From: JABMRP01 sp964444795
GTDB lineage: Bacteria > Planctomycetota > Planctomycetia > Pirellulales > Thermoguttaceae
NCBI GenBank assembly: GCA_964444795.1
Contig: CAYUIQ010000100.1
Coordinates: 1 to 28,168 of the forward strand
Direction of reading: 5' to 3'
DNA length: 28,168 bases
Within the stretch, counting starts at the first letter, position 1. The number at the start of each line of letters is the position of its first letter. Positions 1 through 7,712 of this stretch are shown here, piece by piece. A model generated the notes under the pieces. It was given only the letters and a program-made list of their open reading frames with translations. It had not been told where the DNA came from and did no database searches. Both the position numbers and the translations under genes were made by a program.

Positions 1-1528
1 TTCCGCCGGCCGGAGGCGTTGTTTCGCCGGCCGGAGGTGTTGTCTCGCCGGCCGGAGGTGTTGTCTCGGCGGCCGGAGGTGTTGTCTCGCCCGGCTGTTC
101 GGGAGTGGGCGTTACTGAAGGCTCGGCGTTCTCGGCCTCCGGAGTCTCGGTCTCGGCCGGTTCGCCCGCTGCTTCGCCTTCCTGCTGGAACGATACCCAT
201 TGGAACGATGATGGTTTCGTCAGGGATGTTTCGCCGGTAGCCGGGTCATCCGTATCGTTGTCACGGGCCTTCCCGTCATCGGCCTTTGGGGCGGGCGCCG
301 GCGGAGTGGGTGCTGAATCGGTGGACTCACCGGTCGGCGGTGATTGTTCCTCCGTGTCGGCCGGTTTGGCTTCAGGAGATTCTGGTGTCGCCGGTTCCTC
401 CGTGTCGGCCGGTTTGGCTTCAGGAGATTCTGGTGTCGCCGGTTCTCCCGTGTCGGGCTGATCTCCGGTTGGACTCGTTGTGTCGGGAGGCAGGCCGAGC
501 GATGGGCTCTTTTGCATCATCTCGATATAGTGCTGGAACTTCTCGTCATCCGTCAGCGTGCTCCGATCGAATTGGTCGACATCGACGTACCGTTCAAAGT
601 CCTCGTGCCGGGCCAACACGTATTCGACGTCGATGCGGTGGGGTTGCTTGAACCCGGGCTCTGGCCGGTGGGGATTGTCGATCTGGTATTTATGTCTCTC
701 GAAGAATTCGGCCAATTCATCCTGGCGTTGGCTGCAGAAATCCTCCAGTTCCTTATCGCTCCATCCGTTGACCTCGTCGACGAAATCGTTCACCGGAATT
801 GCCGTCACTTCGGCCGTTACGATGCGGTGGAGACGCCGGTAGTAATCCCATCGCTGTGCCGGGGTGATCGGTACCAGCGTGGTGAGGAACATTTGCTGGA
901 GCTTGTCGGCCAGCAACTGGCTGCGTATCGCTTCGAACAACTGGCTTTCGGAGAGTTCCGCCTTCTTATGGAGGCGCTCGATGACTTTGGGTTGCACCCT
1001 TCCGGCCGTAAAGCCGCCAAGGAAGTCGAATACCATTTGGTCGGAGACGACGAGTCCCAACTCTTCAGCGCGATGGGCCCGCAGCCAGATATCGACGGTA
1101 ATCTCTTCGCTTGCCCCCCCATCGGATGCCCCTCTTATCATGGGGTCGGCCACTGACCAATATTTGAAAAGAGTTTCCAGATCGACTTCTTCTTCCCGGC
1201 CAGCGATATTAACCCCACTCCTCCAGTCCCCGTAGAGCCCCTGTAGGTCCACGGTGTCTTCCGTGTCGGGCATACTGTCTTGCACAGCCTTTCTCAGGCT
1301 GATGAGGAATTCGCCCAGGTGTCGGTTCCGGAGTCGCAATGACTGCAACTCCCTCCCGGTCAGGTCGCCGTACTTCGAGGTGACGACCGCGAGATCCGTG
1401 CGAGGACCGCGCCCACCCATGTTCTGCATCACGTTGGGCAAGACGATAAAGGCGAACATGGTGGAAATACCGAGCACGGCGAGCCATGCTTTCTGGTGCT
1501 TCCGAAATACCTGGAATGGACTAGCCAC
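1..1528 (-). CDS. SurA-N-like membrane-anchored protein with Pro/Thr/Glu-rich tail (C-terminus beyond window)
   Basis: The minus strand stays open from a GTG at 1528 to the window edge, about 509 codons, so the C-terminus is missing. A GAGGA ribosome site lies 7 nt before the GTG. Residues about 4-13 are basic and are followed by one hydrophobic segment (about 14-32), suggesting a signal anchor with the body outside the cytoplasm. Residues about 140-215 are helical and charged and resemble the SurA N-terminal chaperone region, as in planctomycete proteins annotated as peptidylprolyl isomerases. No PPIase domain is visible in the part present. From about residue 360 the chain becomes low-complexity, rich in P, E, T and A, with two exact 16-residue repeats and then a 7-residue repeat (GETTPPA). 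Likely role: envelope protein folding or scaffolding, by family resemblance only. The plus-strand reading frames over it are shadows. Confidence 0.75.
   Translation of the reverse strand, partial: MASPFQVFRKHQKAWLAVLGISTMFAFIVLPNVMQNMGGRGPRTDLAVVTSKYGDLTGRELQSLRLRNRHLGEFLISLRKAVQDSMPDTEDTVDLQGLYGDWRSGVNIAGREEEVDLETLFKYWSVADPMIRGASDGGASEEITVDIWLRAHRAEELGLVVSDQMVFDFLGGFTAGRVQPKVIERLHKKAELSESQLFEAIRSQLLADKLQQMFLTTLVPITPAQRWDYYRRLHRIVTAEVTAIPVNDFVDEVNGWSDKELEDFCSQRQDELAEFFERHKYQIDNPHRPEPGFKQPHRIDVEYVLARHEDFERYVDVDQFDRSTLTDDEKFQHYIEMMQKSPSLGLPPDTTSPTGDQPDTGEPATPESPEAKPADTEEPATPESPEAKPADTEEQSPPTGESTDSAPTPPAPAPKADDGKARDNDTDDPATGETSLTKPSSFQWVSFQQEGEAAGEPAETETPEAENAEPSVTPTPEQPGETTPPAAETTPPAGETTPPAGETTPPAGG
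4..87. repeat. 21-bp tandem repeat, four copies, coding
   Basis: Units lie at 4-24, 25-45, 46-66 and 67-87. The two middle units are identical and the outer ones differ by one or two bases. On the minus strand each unit encodes GETTPPA or a close variant in the tail of the SurA-N-like protein. The array may continue past the left edge. Confidence 0.9.
347..442. repeat. 48-bp tandem repeat, two identical copies, coding
   Basis: Units at 347-394 and 395-442 are identical base for base. On the minus strand each encodes 16 residues (ATPESPEAKPADTEEP phase) in the acidic Pro-rich linker. Identity at third codon positions points to recent duplication or slippage. Confidence 0.9.
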
Positions 1529-1960
1529 GGTAGTATCCTCGGTGCTGTTTCGCGGCCCCAATGTTCATGTCGGCTTGACAACCAGGGGACGGCGGGGGTA
1601 ATGATGGAAAAGGGTCGGTGCCGAATTCGGCAATTTTAAGTGGGCTGACGGTAAATGCAATCCCAAAAAGGAGGTGCGCCTCTCCCGTCGGCGGGCTCCG
1701 ACCATCCATTTGGGCCAGAGGAAGGGGTTTGCCTCGCGGCCAAACCCCCCAATTGTGTCGGCCGATTGCAGGATTTGAAAGGATTTTCTCCGTTGGCCTT
1801 GACGAATCAGACGGATGGAGCCGAAGATTCTGTCCCGAGGGAGACGGCTCAGGAAAATGGCGGCAAGAAGCTGATAGATACTGACAAACCCTAGCTATAC
1901 CGCTCATTACCCCCCAGTTTAACTATCCCAATTTAACTGTATTGATCGGTGGATTGCGTC
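1529..1960. other. Divergent intergenic region upstream of topA
   Basis: This 432-bp gap between two divergent genes must hold both promoters, but no convincing -35/-10 pair was found. It contains a hairpin of GGGGTTTG (1724-1731) with CAAACCCC (1741-1748), without a T-run, and a short direct repeat (tttaactat at 1918-1926, tttaactgt at 1932-1940) just upstream of topA. The reading frames across it resemble no known protein. Confidence 0.6.
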
Positions 1961-4657
1961 ATGGCCAAGAAATCAGCTTCCGCCAAGGGTAAATCGCTGG
2001 TGATCGTCGAATCGCCCGCCAAGGCCCGCACGATCAGCAAGTTTCTCGGCCAAGGATACATGATCGAAGCCAGCATCGGGCATGTTCGGGACCTTCCCGA
2101 AGGAGCCAAGCAGGTTCCCGCTCGCTACAAGGGCGAGAAGTGGGCCCATCTCGGGGTGAACGTGGATGCCGATTTCGAGCCCATCTACGTGGTCCCGCCC
2201 GGCAAGACCGAACACGTCCGCAAGCTGAAGGCGGCGGTGAAGGAAGCCAAGAATCTCTATCTGGCGACCGATGAAGACCGCGAAGGAGAGGCGATTAGCT
2301 GGCATTTGGTCGAGTTGCTCAAGCCGAAAGTGCCGGTCTACCGGTTGGTGTTTCACGAGATCACCAAGGAGGCGATCCTCGGCGCCTTGGAGTCGCCTCG
2401 GGAAGTCGACGATGATCTGGTGCGCGCCCAGGAAACGCGCCGCATCGTCGACCGGCTTTACGGCTACGAAGTATCTCCCCTGCTCTGGCGCAAGGTGCGG
2501 CCCAAGCTCTCGGCCGGCCGCGTGCAGAGCGTGGCCGTGCGGCTGATCGTCGAGCGGGAGCGGTTGCGGATGGCGTTTGTGGGGGCGACCTACTGGGATC
2601 TGTTGGCCACGTTCCTCAAAACAGGCGGGGAGCGATTCAGCGCGTCGCTGGTTTCGGTCGATGGGCGGAAGATTCCCACCAGCCGCGACTTCGATTCGGC
2701 TACCGGGGCGTTGAAGAATCCCGAACTGATGCTGATGGACGAAGCGGCGGCGGGCCAATTGGTCGAGCGACTCCGGCAGGCCGAGTGCCGGGTGGCCGGC
2801 CTGGAAGACAAGCCGTATACCACCAAGCCCTATCCGCCGTTTACCACGAGCACGCTGCAGCAGGAAGCGAACCGGAAGTGCCGGTTCACCGCCCGGCGGA
2901 CCATGCAGGTAGCACAAAGCCTGTACGAGAACGGGCACATCACCTACATGCGAACCGATTCGACCAATCTGGCGTCGGTTGCGGTCGAGGCGGCCCGCGA
3001 CCTGGTGTCCTCGCAGTACGGGCCGGAGTATCTGCCCGACTCGCCACGAACCTACGCGACGAAGGTCAAAAACGCCCAGGAGGCTCACGAGGCGATTCGC
3101 CCGGCCGGCCACCCGTTCGATTTTCCCGAGGCCCTGCGCAGCCAACTCAGTGCCGAGGAATTCAAGCTCTACGACCTGATTTGGAAGCGGACGGTCGCCA
3201 GCCAGATGGCCGATGCCCGGGGCCATCGCATCACGATCACCGTCGAGGCCGACGGGGCCGTCTTCCAGGTCAGCGGTAAGACGATCGATTTCTTCGGCTA
3301 TCTGCGGGCCTACGTCGAGGGCTCCGACGATCCGCGGGCGGAGTTGGCCGATCGCGAAGACGTGTTGCCGTCGGTGGCCGTGGGCGAGGTGCTTCACTGG
3401 GGCGAGTTGGAGCCGAAATCGCACACCACGCAACCGCCCAACCGATACAGCGAGGCGGCCTTGACCCGCGCCCTGGAAGAGATGGGCATCGGGCGCCCCA
3501 GCACGTACGCGTCGATTATCGACACGATTCTCGCCCGCGAGTATGTCTTCAAGAAGAGCAACGCCCTGGTGCCCACCTGGGTAGCCTTCGCCGTGGTTCA
3601 GTTGCTCGAAGCGCATCTGCCGAACCTCGTCGACTACAGCTTCACGGCGGCCATGGAAGACGATCTCGACGGGATCAGCCGTGGCGAGGCCGATCGCACG
3701 GAGTATCTCCACAAGTTCTACTTCGGCAACGGGCAAGACGGCTTGAAGAAGTTGCTCGCCGACAAGGTCGACGAGATCGACGCGCGCAGCGTCTGTCAGG
3801 TTTCGTTGGGCCAACCGCCCGGCCAAGGTGAGGCGGGCGCGGAGATCAATGTTCGCGTGGGCCGATACGGACCGTTTATCGAGCAGGGCGCGCGACGGGC
3901 AAGCCTGCCCGACAAGATGCCCCCCGATGAACTTTCGCTCCAAGCGGCCTTGGAGATGCTCGATCAAGCCGCCCAAGCCGACGAGCCGCTGGGGATCTGC
4001 CCCGACACGCACAAGCCGGTTTATCTGAAGGTGGGGCGTTTCGGCCCCTATGTGCAACGGGGAACGGCCGAAGACGACGAGAAGCCGAAGAACGCTTCGT
4101 TGCTGCCCGGGATGCAGCCGGAAGACGTCGATCTGGCCGCCGCTTTGAAACTGCTCTCGTTGCCCCGCGAGTTGGGAGTCCACCCCGAGAGCCGCGCGCC
4201 GGTCGTGGCGCAAAACGGACGTTACGGCCCGTACATCCAGTGCGACAAGGAAACCCGCTCGCTGCCGGCCGACGTTTCACCCTTGGACGTCACCCTGGAA
4301 CAGGCCCTGACCTTGCTGGCCCAACCGAAGGCCCGGCGCGGCGCGGCGCGCAAGACGGAGCCCATCAAGGTGTTCGACGCTTCGCCGGTGACCGGCGAAC
4401 CGGTGCAGTTGCTCGAAGGCCGCTACGGCCCCTACGTGACCGACGGCACGACCAACGCCTCGATCCCGCGGGACACGCCGACCGAAGAGGTGACGCTGGA
4501 AAAGGCCCTGGATCTGTTGGCCATCCGCGCCGCCAAGGGGCCGTCGAAACGAAGGAAGGCGGCCAAGAAGAAGACCGCCAAGAAGAAAGCGGCCAAGAAG
4601 AAAGCGAAGAAGAAAACCGCCAAGAAGGCCAAGAAGAGTGCGGTCAAGAAGGCGTGA
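1961..4657 (+). CDS. topA: DNA topoisomerase I (type IA)
   Basis: TopA relaxes negative supercoils by transient cleavage of one strand. The ATG at 1961 is preferred over an in-frame GTG at 1949 because GGTGGA lies 7 nt before it; the protein is 898 residues. The TOPRIM domain starts near residue 12 with the catalytic Glu at 17, and LATDEDREGE at about 101-110 supplies the metal-binding acids. SAGRVQSVAVRLI marks the nucleic-acid region. The active-site Tyr in ITYMRTDSTN is about residue 329 (E. coli Tyr319), and GIGRPSTYASI follows. There are no zinc ribbons. Instead the C-terminal part carries four GRYGPY-type repeats near residues 634, 692, 753 and 820, then a tail from about 861 dominated by Lys and Ala. 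Such a tail is known in actinobacterial and planctomycete enzymes and probably binds DNA. The large antisense frame over this gene is a shadow. Confidence 0.97.
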   Translation: MAKKSASAKGKSLVIVESPAKARTISKFLGQGYMIEASIGHVRDLPEGAKQVPARYKGEKWAHLGVNVDADFEPIYVVPPGKTEHVRKLKAAVKEAKNLYLATDEDREGEAISWHLVELLKPKVPVYRLVFHEITKEAILGALESPREVDDDLVRAQETRRIVDRLYGYEVSPLLWRKVRPKLSAGRVQSVAVRLIVERERLRMAFVGATYWDLLATFLKTGGERFSASLVSVDGRKIPTSRDFDSATGALKNPELMLMDEAAAGQLVERLRQAECRVAGLEDKPYTTKPYPPFTTSTLQQEANRKCRFTARRTMQVAQSLYENGHITYMRTDSTNLASVAVEAARDLVSSQYGPEYLPDSPRTYATKVKNAQEAHEAIRPAGHPFDFPEALRSQLSAEEFKLYDLIWKRTVASQMADARGHRITITVEADGAVFQVSGKTIDFFGYLRAYVEGSDDPRAELADREDVLPSVAVGEVLHWGELEPKSHTTQPPNRYSEAALTRALEEMGIGRPSTYASIIDTILAREYVFKKSNALVPTWVAFAVVQLLEAHLPNLVDYSFTAAMEDDLDGISRGEADRTEYLHKFYFGNGQDGLKKLLADKVDEIDARSVCQVSLGQPPGQGEAGAEINVRVGRYGPFIEQGARRASLPDKMPPDELSLQAALEMLDQAAQADEPLGICPDTHKPVYLKVGRFGPYVQRGTAEDDEKPKNASLLPGMQPEDVDLAAALKLLSLPRELGVHPESRAPVVAQNGRYGPYIQCDKETRSLPADVSPLDVTLEQALTLLAQPKARRGAARKTEPIKVFDASPVTGEPVQLLEGRYGPYVTDGTTNASIPRDTPTEEVTLEKALDLLAIRAAKGPSKRRKAAKKKTAKKKAAKKKAKKKTAKKAKKSAVKKA

Positions 4658-4704
4658 ACTCGCTGCGGTGTGTTTTCGGGCAGCGACCGGCAGCGACCGC
4701 GTTG

Positions 4705-5175
4705 TCAATACTCGATCCGATCTTCCTTTCGGGTCCAGGCGTCCAGGGCGACGAGCGCCTCGTCGCGAAGTTGCTGGACGCAGCGCAGCGACCGGTCGGC
4801 GGGAGCCGCGGGTATCTCGTCGTAGAGCAGCGCATCGTCGAAGCCGATCCGCGCGGCGTCCTCGCGCGTGGCGGCGTAGTGCAGCGCGTCGATCCGAGCC
4901 CAGTAGATCGCCGCCAGACACATCGGGCACGGTTCGCAACTGCTGTAGAGCGTGCAGCCGGCCAGCGAGAAGGTGCCCAACGTCCCGCACGCCTGCCGAA
5001 TGGCCACGATCTCGGCGTGTGCGGTGGGATCGTTATCCGAAGTGACCCGGTTCCATCCGGTGCCCACGACTTGCCCGTCCTTGACTACCACCGCCCCAAA
5101 CGGACCGCCGGCACCGGCCTCCATCTTCTCCAGCGAAAGACGGATAGCGTGGCGGAGGTGTTCTTTGTCGTGCAT
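4705..5175 (-). CDS. guaD: Guanine deaminase (CDA-fold nucleoside deaminase)
   Basis: The 156-residue protein has the cytidine-deaminase fold and probably converts guanine to xanthine in purine salvage. HAE at residues 53-55 supplies the zinc ligand His53 and the proton shuttle Glu55; EPCPMC at 81-86 supplies Cys83 and Cys86. The C-terminus GFDDALLYDEI, the remainder ending in EDRIEY, and the total length match the small Bacillus-type guanine deaminase rather than tRNA adenosine deaminase TadA. The ATG at 5175 has AGGA 6-7 nt upstream. It lies 9 bp after the release-factor-like gene on the same strand, so the two are probably co-transcribed. It converges with topA (gap 47 bp). Confidence 0.88.
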   Translation of the reverse strand: MHDKEHLRHAIRLSLEKMEAGAGGPFGAVVVKDGQVVGTGWNRVTSDNDPTAHAEIVAIRQACGTLGTFSLAGCTLYSSCEPCPMCLAAIYWARIDALHYAATREDAARIGFDDALLYDEIPAAPADRSLRCVQQLRDEALVALDAWTRKEDRIEY

Positions 5176-5184
5176 GGTCAGTTC

Positions 5185-5700
5185 CTACCGCAACGGATGC
5201 AATTCCCGCTCTTCTCGCCAGCCGTTGACCAGGGTAACCGCCCGAGGCTCTTTCTTCAATAGCTTGAGCAACTGCGAGGGCGTACAGGTCAAGATTTCCG
5301 CAGCCGCTTTCAGGGCCGCCTCACACGCGGCGATCACGTCCAGCGCCTCGGCCAACACGGCGGGAAAATCCTCGTGCGATGCGGCAACCGCGATCTTCCC
5401 ACCACCGCAACGGCTTTGCCAAAGCGGGCTGGGACGATCCTCCGGCGCCACGGGGCACCGCACCTCGACGGCCAGATTGATGCGCAAGCGGAACAGGGCC
5501 ACGCGCCGGTTCTCCGCCTGACTACGTCGCTCAGAGGCCTCGGCCGTCACGCCCGTCGGTTCGTGATGCAAGATGACGGCCGTTTCCACCTTGTTCCGAT
5601 GTTGCCCACCCGGCCCAGACCGCCGCTGTCGGCGCATTCTGCAATCGGCCCAAAGCCGGTCTGGGGCGATTGTCGCGGGATGTTCAGATTTGTGGTTCAT
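5185..5700 (-). CDS. Class I release-factor-like GGQ protein (RF-1 domain)
   Basis: The 171-residue protein consists mainly of a peptidyl-tRNA hydrolysis domain. SGPGGQHRNKVETAV at about 28-42 contains the universal GGQ (31-33), whose glutamine positions water in the ribosomal peptidyl-transferase centre. The codon-recognition domains of RF1 and RF2 are absent, so it cannot read stop codons in the usual way. It resembles the codon-independent rescue factors (ArfB/YaeJ, mitochondrial C12orf65), but the context is GPGGQHRN, not the ArfB-type GAGGQ. The C-terminal half is helical, with a basic and hydrophobic stretch (QLLKLLKKEPRAV) instead of the very Lys/Arg-rich ArfB tail. Rescue of stalled ribosomes is inferred. 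The ATG at 5700 has only a weak ribosome site, so a start further in is possible. Confidence 0.78.
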   Translation of the reverse strand: MNHKSEHPATIAPDRLWADCRMRRQRRSGPGGQHRNKVETAVILHHEPTGVTAEASERRSQAENRRVALFRLRINLAVEVRCPVAPEDRPSPLWQSRCGGGKIAVAASHEDFPAVLAEALDVIAACEAALKAAAEILTCTPSQLLKLLKKEPRAVTLVNGWREERELHPLR

Positions 5701-5842
5701 GGGCGGAACGACCGAAATGACAAAGCGCTGTATCCTACCGTGTGCGACTGCTCGCTTGCAAGCAGCGCGTGATCGGAGAGCAGACCCTCACGACATTTGT
5801 AGGGTGCGACCACCCAATAAACGGGCGCGGATCGCGAATCAC

Positions 5843-5872
5843 TTGACACCAAAGGTCCCAATTGGCGAGAAT
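5843..5872 (+). promoter_or_regulatory. Candidate sigma70-type promoter
   Basis: TTGACA at 5843-5848 is a perfect -35 match. After an 18-bp spacer, GAGAAT at 5867-5872 is a 4/6 match to the -10 box. Transcription would start near 5880, giving a leader of about 100 nt before the ATG at 5979. Prediction only. Confidence 0.35.
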
Positions 5873-5978
5873 CGGGAAAATCAGGAAGCGTTTTAAGCCG
5901 GCGGATCTACTGATGAAGGCTCATCCCAGAAGTGCGTACCTGGCGGCTTCTGCAAATGCAAATGTGAAAGGAAAACTC

Positions 5979-6494
5979 ATGAAGTGTCTCGTGGCGGCAA
6001 TGGCGGTGGCCCTGTGTGTACCCGCGGCGACAGCCCAGGCTGAGAAGCCCAAGAAGAACCTGAAACGGCTTTCGGTGCTCCTGAAAAAGGGAGCCACCCC
6101 GGAGGTCAAGCTCTCGAAAGATGAGACCGAGGAGTTCGAGCGGTTACTCTTCGATATTCTCCCCGGCCAGGACCAGATTGGGGCCGATAAGCAGTGGCAC
6201 GTTCAGCTTCACGGATCAACCAGCTTCTTTCAGGTCGAGTTGAGGAAGAAGGGCGACGAGCCAAACGAACGCTTCATGTGGTTCCACATCCTGTACTTTC
6301 CCGAAGGAAAGGAATCCTACGGCAGCGAAGATTTCGGCGACTGCCGCGGCATGGGCGCGAAGGACGCACACTATTTCATTCTCGTCGGCAATCTCGAAAT
6401 TCGCGCCGTGGCCGACGCCGAAGAGTATCACAACGACGAGAAGATCAAGGAGATGCTCAACGCGTTCAAACTGAAAGCGATCGAGAAGCTGTAG
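5979..6494 (+). CDS. Small secreted protein of unknown function
   Basis: The frame is open from 5862, but the start is placed at the ATG at 5979. There AAGGA precedes by about 8 nt and the N-terminus becomes a clear Sec signal peptide (MKCLVAAMAVALCVPAATAQA, likely cleaved after about residue 20-21). The mature part, about 150 residues, begins with a Lys-rich stretch (EKPKKNLKRL) and is otherwise mixed alpha/beta with no motif I recognise. It has no transmembrane segment after the signal and a single cysteine (in DCRGMG). It stands alone, converging with the HEAT-repeat gene. I assign no function. Confidence 0.7.
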   Translation: MKCLVAAMAVALCVPAATAQAEKPKKNLKRLSVLLKKGATPEVKLSKDETEEFERLLFDILPGQDQIGADKQWHVQLHGSTSFFQVELRKKGDEPNERFMWFHILYFPEGKESYGSEDFGDCRGMGAKDAHYFILVGNLEIRAVADAEEYHNDEKIKEMLNAFKLKAIEKL

Positions 6495-6560
6495 TCGAAC
6501 AAAGCCTCCTAACATGGTAGGATGGGACCATTGCAGCGCCGGCCCACCATCTTCCGGCAT

Positions 6561-6587
6561 TCTTCGTGTCCTTCGTGTCTTCGTGGT
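6561..6587. repeat. 9-bp tandem repeat, cttcgtgt family
   Basis: Three successive 9-mers read tcttcgtgt, ccttcgtgt, cttcgtggt. In reverse they read as accacgaag followed by acacgaagg-type units. From memory, this motif recurs between genes in many bacterial genomes and produces spurious HEDTKDTK-like frames, as seen here on the minus strand. Confidence 0.6.
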
Positions 6588-6806
6588 ACAGTACGTACCC
6601 TGTCCACTGCCGGGATCGGATTTTCCACGAAGACTCGCGAAACCTCCGCTGCGTACACGGGGAATTCTGTGGCCCGGAGATCGTAACGGCCTTGCCTCCG
6701 CAATACCCTGGCGCCCGGCTAGCCCGGATCATTCATGGCCCCGTGCATCGTGATTCTCCAGGTGATTCCGTTTTCGAGAGCAACTCAAACGGTTGAGAAA
6801 CATCGC

Positions 6807-6846
6807 CCCTCCGGACCCAGGGGGTGCGACCCCTGGGCTTGGAGGG
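6807..6846. terminator. Two-tier hairpin downstream of the HEAT gene, possible bidirectional terminator or REP-like element
   Basis: CCCTCC (6807-6812) pairs with GGAGGG (6841-6846). Inside it CCCAGGGG (6816-6823) pairs with CCCCTGGG (6830-6837) around the loop gtgcga. It lies 20 bp beyond the HEAT-gene stop. There is no T-run on either strand, so it may be a factor-assisted terminator or a dispersed palindrome. Confidence 0.5.
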
Positions 6847-6866
6847 ATGGACTGTACGGGCGACGG

Positions 6867-7685
6867 TTATTTGCCGCCGGCGACGTTGAGCTTGCCGCGC
6901 AGCGCGGCGATGCGGATCGCCTTGGGGCTCTTGTCGGTGGCCAGTTCGTTGTAGATGGCCAGGGCTTCGCTTCTCTTGCCCTGGGCCAGCAACCGGTCGG
7001 CGCAGCGGAGGTAGGCGTCGGCAATCGGGGCCTTCGAGGCGGCCGGGGCGTTACGCAAGGCATCTTTCAATGCCCGGGCGGCCTGCGAGCCGGTGATCTT
7101 GCCCAGGGCGTTGGCCGCGGCGGCGACGGTCGCCCCGTCGCGGTCGCGGAGCAGGCCGGTCAGTGTGCCCACGCTGGCCTCATCGCCGCGCGAACCAAGC
7201 GAGTTGATCAAACCCACGCGCAACGAGCCGCTGGCGCCTTTGATCTTGGCCGCCAACGCGGCGTTGGCCCCCGGAGCGGGATTGTTCTCCAGCGCGCGGC
7301 GGGCAGCGTCGCGGACGTGTGTGTCGCCGTCGTCCAGCGATTTGGCCACCGCCGCGACGCACTCTTCACGGCCGATCCACTGGAGTTGCGTAAGCAGCCA
7401 GACCCTTGCCGGCGGGGCCATTTCGGTTCCCAGCGTTTCGGTCAACACCTGGCAGACCGTGGCCCGATCCTTCTCGCGGCCCGGAGCGCCGACCTGGAAG
7501 CAGACTTGTTGGAGCGCTTGCTGCGGACCGTTGCGTTGGCCGATGTCGTCGCCGCCCATGCCGGGCAGCCAGCCATCGAGTTGTTTCACGAACTCCTCTT
7601 TGTCGATCGGTCCGTCTTGGGCCACCGCGAAGGTACCCCCGGCGACGATCATCGAGGCGATCACCAGTATTTGAAAGGTCTTCAT
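6867..7685 (-). CDS. Secreted HEAT-repeat protein
   Basis: The 272-residue protein begins with a Sec signal peptide (MKTFQILVIASMIVAGGTFAVA, cleavage near residue 22). The rest is made of repeated alpha-helical pairs of HEAT/PBS-lyase type, for example around DDGDTHVRDAARRALENNP and LRDRDGATVAAAANALGKI. Such solenoids bind proteins and have no catalytic residues. A tetratricopeptide-like end (YLRCADRLLAQGKRSEALAI) follows. The ATG at 7685 has AGGAG 7 nt upstream. It begins 27 bp after the Gfo/Idh/MocA gene stop, so the two probably form one operon, with this protein a likely periplasmic partner or scaffold. The specific role is unknown. Confidence 0.85.
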   Translation of the reverse strand: MKTFQILVIASMIVAGGTFAVAQDGPIDKEEFVKQLDGWLPGMGGDDIGQRNGPQQALQQVCFQVGAPGREKDRATVCQVLTETLGTEMAPPARVWLLTQLQWIGREECVAAVAKSLDDGDTHVRDAARRALENNPAPGANAALAAKIKGASGSLRVGLINSLGSRGDEASVGTLTGLLRDRDGATVAAAANALGKITGSQAARALKDALRNAPAASKAPIADAYLRCADRLLAQGKRSEALAIYNELATDKSPKAIRIAALRGKLNVAGGK

Positions 7686-7712
7686 CGTTTATCTCCTATG
7701 CGAATCAGAATG

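Larger units (their letters stand above)
6495..6866. other. Convergent intergenic region
   Basis: This 372-bp gap lies between the stops of two converging genes. It holds a 9-bp tandem repeat (6561-6587) and a strong two-part hairpin (6807-6846), listed separately. Short frames across it look spurious. Confidence 0.6.

Noticed and set aside
347..442. 48-bp repeats considered as a CRISPR array
   Set aside because: The copies abut with no spacers, are in frame, and encode a Pro/Glu-rich linker.
344..1156. Plus-strand frame of 270 codons at the left edge
   Set aside because: The minus strand reads continuously as a signal-anchored SurA-N-like protein with a good ribosome site. The plus frame includes an artefactual FGFRRFWCRRF duplication from the 48-bp repeat.
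1724..1748. GGGGTTTG/CAAACCCC hairpin considered as a terminator
   Set aside because: It lies between two divergent starts, where no transcript needs to end, and has no T-run. It is noted only within the intergenic region.
1973..4213. 746-codon minus-strand frame across topA
   Set aside because: It lies antisense to an unmistakable topoisomerase I with all catalytic motifs. Its translation has no domain and its length reflects GC-rich codon bias.
5751..5790. Short palindrome gcttgcaagc considered as part of a tRNA
   Set aside because: No acceptor stem, T-loop sequence or anticodon arm could be assembled around it.
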